DNA from: Morganella morganii
GTDB lineage: Bacteria > Pseudomonadota > Gammaproteobacteria > Enterobacterales > Enterobacteriaceae
Direction of reading: 5' to 3'
Length of the DNA: 64,000 nt
NCBI RefSeq assembly: GCF_019402645.1
Contig: NZ_VKKS01000001.1
Location: forward strand, 1,635,542 to 1,699,541
Below are positions 63,303 through 64,000 of the stretch, in pieces (positions within the stretch are counted from its first letter, which is position 1; each line of letters begins with the position of its first letter). The notes under the pieces are model-generated. The model saw nothing but the letters and a program-made list of their open reading frames with translations, did not search any database and was not told where the DNA came from. Position numbers and translations under genes: made by a program.

Positions 63303-63761
63303 TTATCTCCGCTGATTACTGAGGAATTTGGTTAATTCTTCACGGGTTGCTGAGTAGAAAGTGACGTCATCAACGCCTTTGAAATACTTTATGATGGTGC
63401 CCACGCGGCCAAGCCCGATACTTGCGCAGTACATCTGGCCGTGGCGGAATTTACGCGCCGCAAACGATGTCACGCACTGGACGTAGGTTGATGAGAGGAT
63501 GAACTGCAAGAATGCCAGGCCAATATCTTTGCTGAACCCCCTGGCCTCAGGAAGATACATAGCGTGACACTCGAACGTCATCGGCTGCACTTCTTCGTAA
63601 TACACGATGCCGCCGAATTTCCCGTGAACGTCAACCTCAAAGTGTCTGCGTTCCTGTTTATAATCGAACCCGTCCCCGTTGTTACTCCCGGCAATAATGT
63701 CAGGATGATTACCAACGGCCTCAATCAGGTCGATATTCCTCGTTGGTTTGAATGTAATCAT
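63303..63761 (-). CDS. P22 gp14-like protein (DUF2824)
   Basis: The 152-residue protein matches DUF2824/gp14, an assembly protein of the P22 head. It has MITFKPTRNIDLIEAVGNHP, HGKFGGIVYYEEVQPMTFEC and YLPEARGFSKDIGLAFLQFI, which recall an acetyltransferase-like fold. I chose the ATG at 63761, which has a GAGG site; the upstream TTG lies inside the previous gene's end. Confidence 0.82.
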   Translation of the reverse strand: MITFKPTRNIDLIEAVGNHPDIIAGSNNGDGFDYKQERRHFEVDVHGKFGGIVYYEEVQPMTFECHAMYLPEARGFSKDIGLAFLQFILSSTYVQCVTSFAARKFRHGQMYCASIGLGRVGTIIKYFKGVDDVTFYSATREELTKFLSNQRR

Positions 63762-63768
63762 GATTACC

Positions 63769-64000
63769 TCAGTCAATCAGTCCGTGTGAGCGCATGGCAT
63801 CCTCAAGGGCTTTTATGCGTTGTCGTGCAGCAGTAAGGCCGGACGCCATCGCCTGTACTTCTGATTGCGTATATGTGGCGCTTACCGCGTATGCCTGACT
63901 GGCATTAAACGCACCTTTCAGCGCTGAACCGGTTGCCGGAGTGAAGCCGGTAACGCGACTGCCTACCACCTTAACGCCGTTAACCTTGTACGATGATGAG
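63769..64000 (-). CDS. C-terminal end of a phage structural protein (tail needle position)
   Basis: The frame is open at the right edge, and 76 residues plus stop are visible ([20 protein letters not shown], then a coiled-coil-like [20 protein letters not shown] end). By gene order in P22 (26-14-7-20-16) it should be the tail needle gene 26. The visible end instead resembles the short helical ends found on several fibre and needle proteins. The identification is by position. Confidence 0.5.
   Translation of the reverse strand, partial: SSSYKVNGVKVVGSRVTGFTPATGSALKGAFNASQAYAVSATYTQSEVQAMASGLTAARQRIKALEDAMRSHGLID

Overview
The window looks like chromosome of a gamma-proteobacterium of the order Enterobacterales. 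Genes such as osmB, uspF, yddG, ybdG and yijF are recognisable, and the balanced base composition would suit Morganella or a relative. That genus guess is an inference from gene content and composition, not from a marker gene.

Layout. (1) Bases 1-11.5 kb are ordinary host genes: an isochorismatase-family protein, an AzlCD amino-acid exporter with a divergent XRE-cupin regulator, an HdeD-like protein, a YbdG-type mechanosensitive channel, DUF924, YddG, a family 9 glycosyltransferase, small lipoproteins including OsmB, a YijF-like protein and an aspartate/glutamate racemase. (2) Bases 11.66-14.27 kb are a decayed prophage scar. It holds a frameshifted lambda-type cro, a lambda-like operator region, a cI with an internal deletion, and the last ~50 residues of an integrase, interleaved with uspF and small stress or biofilm-type genes.

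(3) Bases 14,306-54,606 are prophage 1, a ~40 kb contractile-tailed phage bounded by a 22-bp direct repeat that is the 3' end of a tRNA-Thr(UGU) gene. It has an SOS-controlled dinI-like gene at the left end. A leftward late block follows: lysis, terminase, portal, capsid, sheath and tube, tape measure, baseplate and fibre genes. The control region has a LexA-like CI (rightward) and a Cro-like protein (leftward) with palindromic operators on both sides. The leftward early operon carries a VapE-type primase-helicase next to a repeat-rich candidate origin. The rightward early operon, with a boxA leader, carries a DUF2800 nuclease, a DUF2815 protein, a family A DNA polymerase, a VRR-NUC nuclease and a SNF2-type helicase, then alpA-like and integrase genes. 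Several A+T-rich cargo genes interrupt this plan: a GT32 glycosyltransferase, a HEPN-like protein between the terminase genes, a membrane protein antisense to the replication operon, and a DUF6338 plus small-protein pair.

(4) From ~54.6 kb to the end lies the left part of prophage 2, a P22-like short-tailed phage. It shows an O-antigen-polymerase-like gene with a tiny membrane peptide behind it, a tailspike with a P22-type head-binding domain, and genes 16, 20, 7 and 14, plus the end of the next structural gene. The junction at 54.59 kb carries only the 3' ~50 nt of the tRNA, so prophage 2 appears to be integrated in tandem into the same tRNA, with the intact tRNA expected beyond the right edge.
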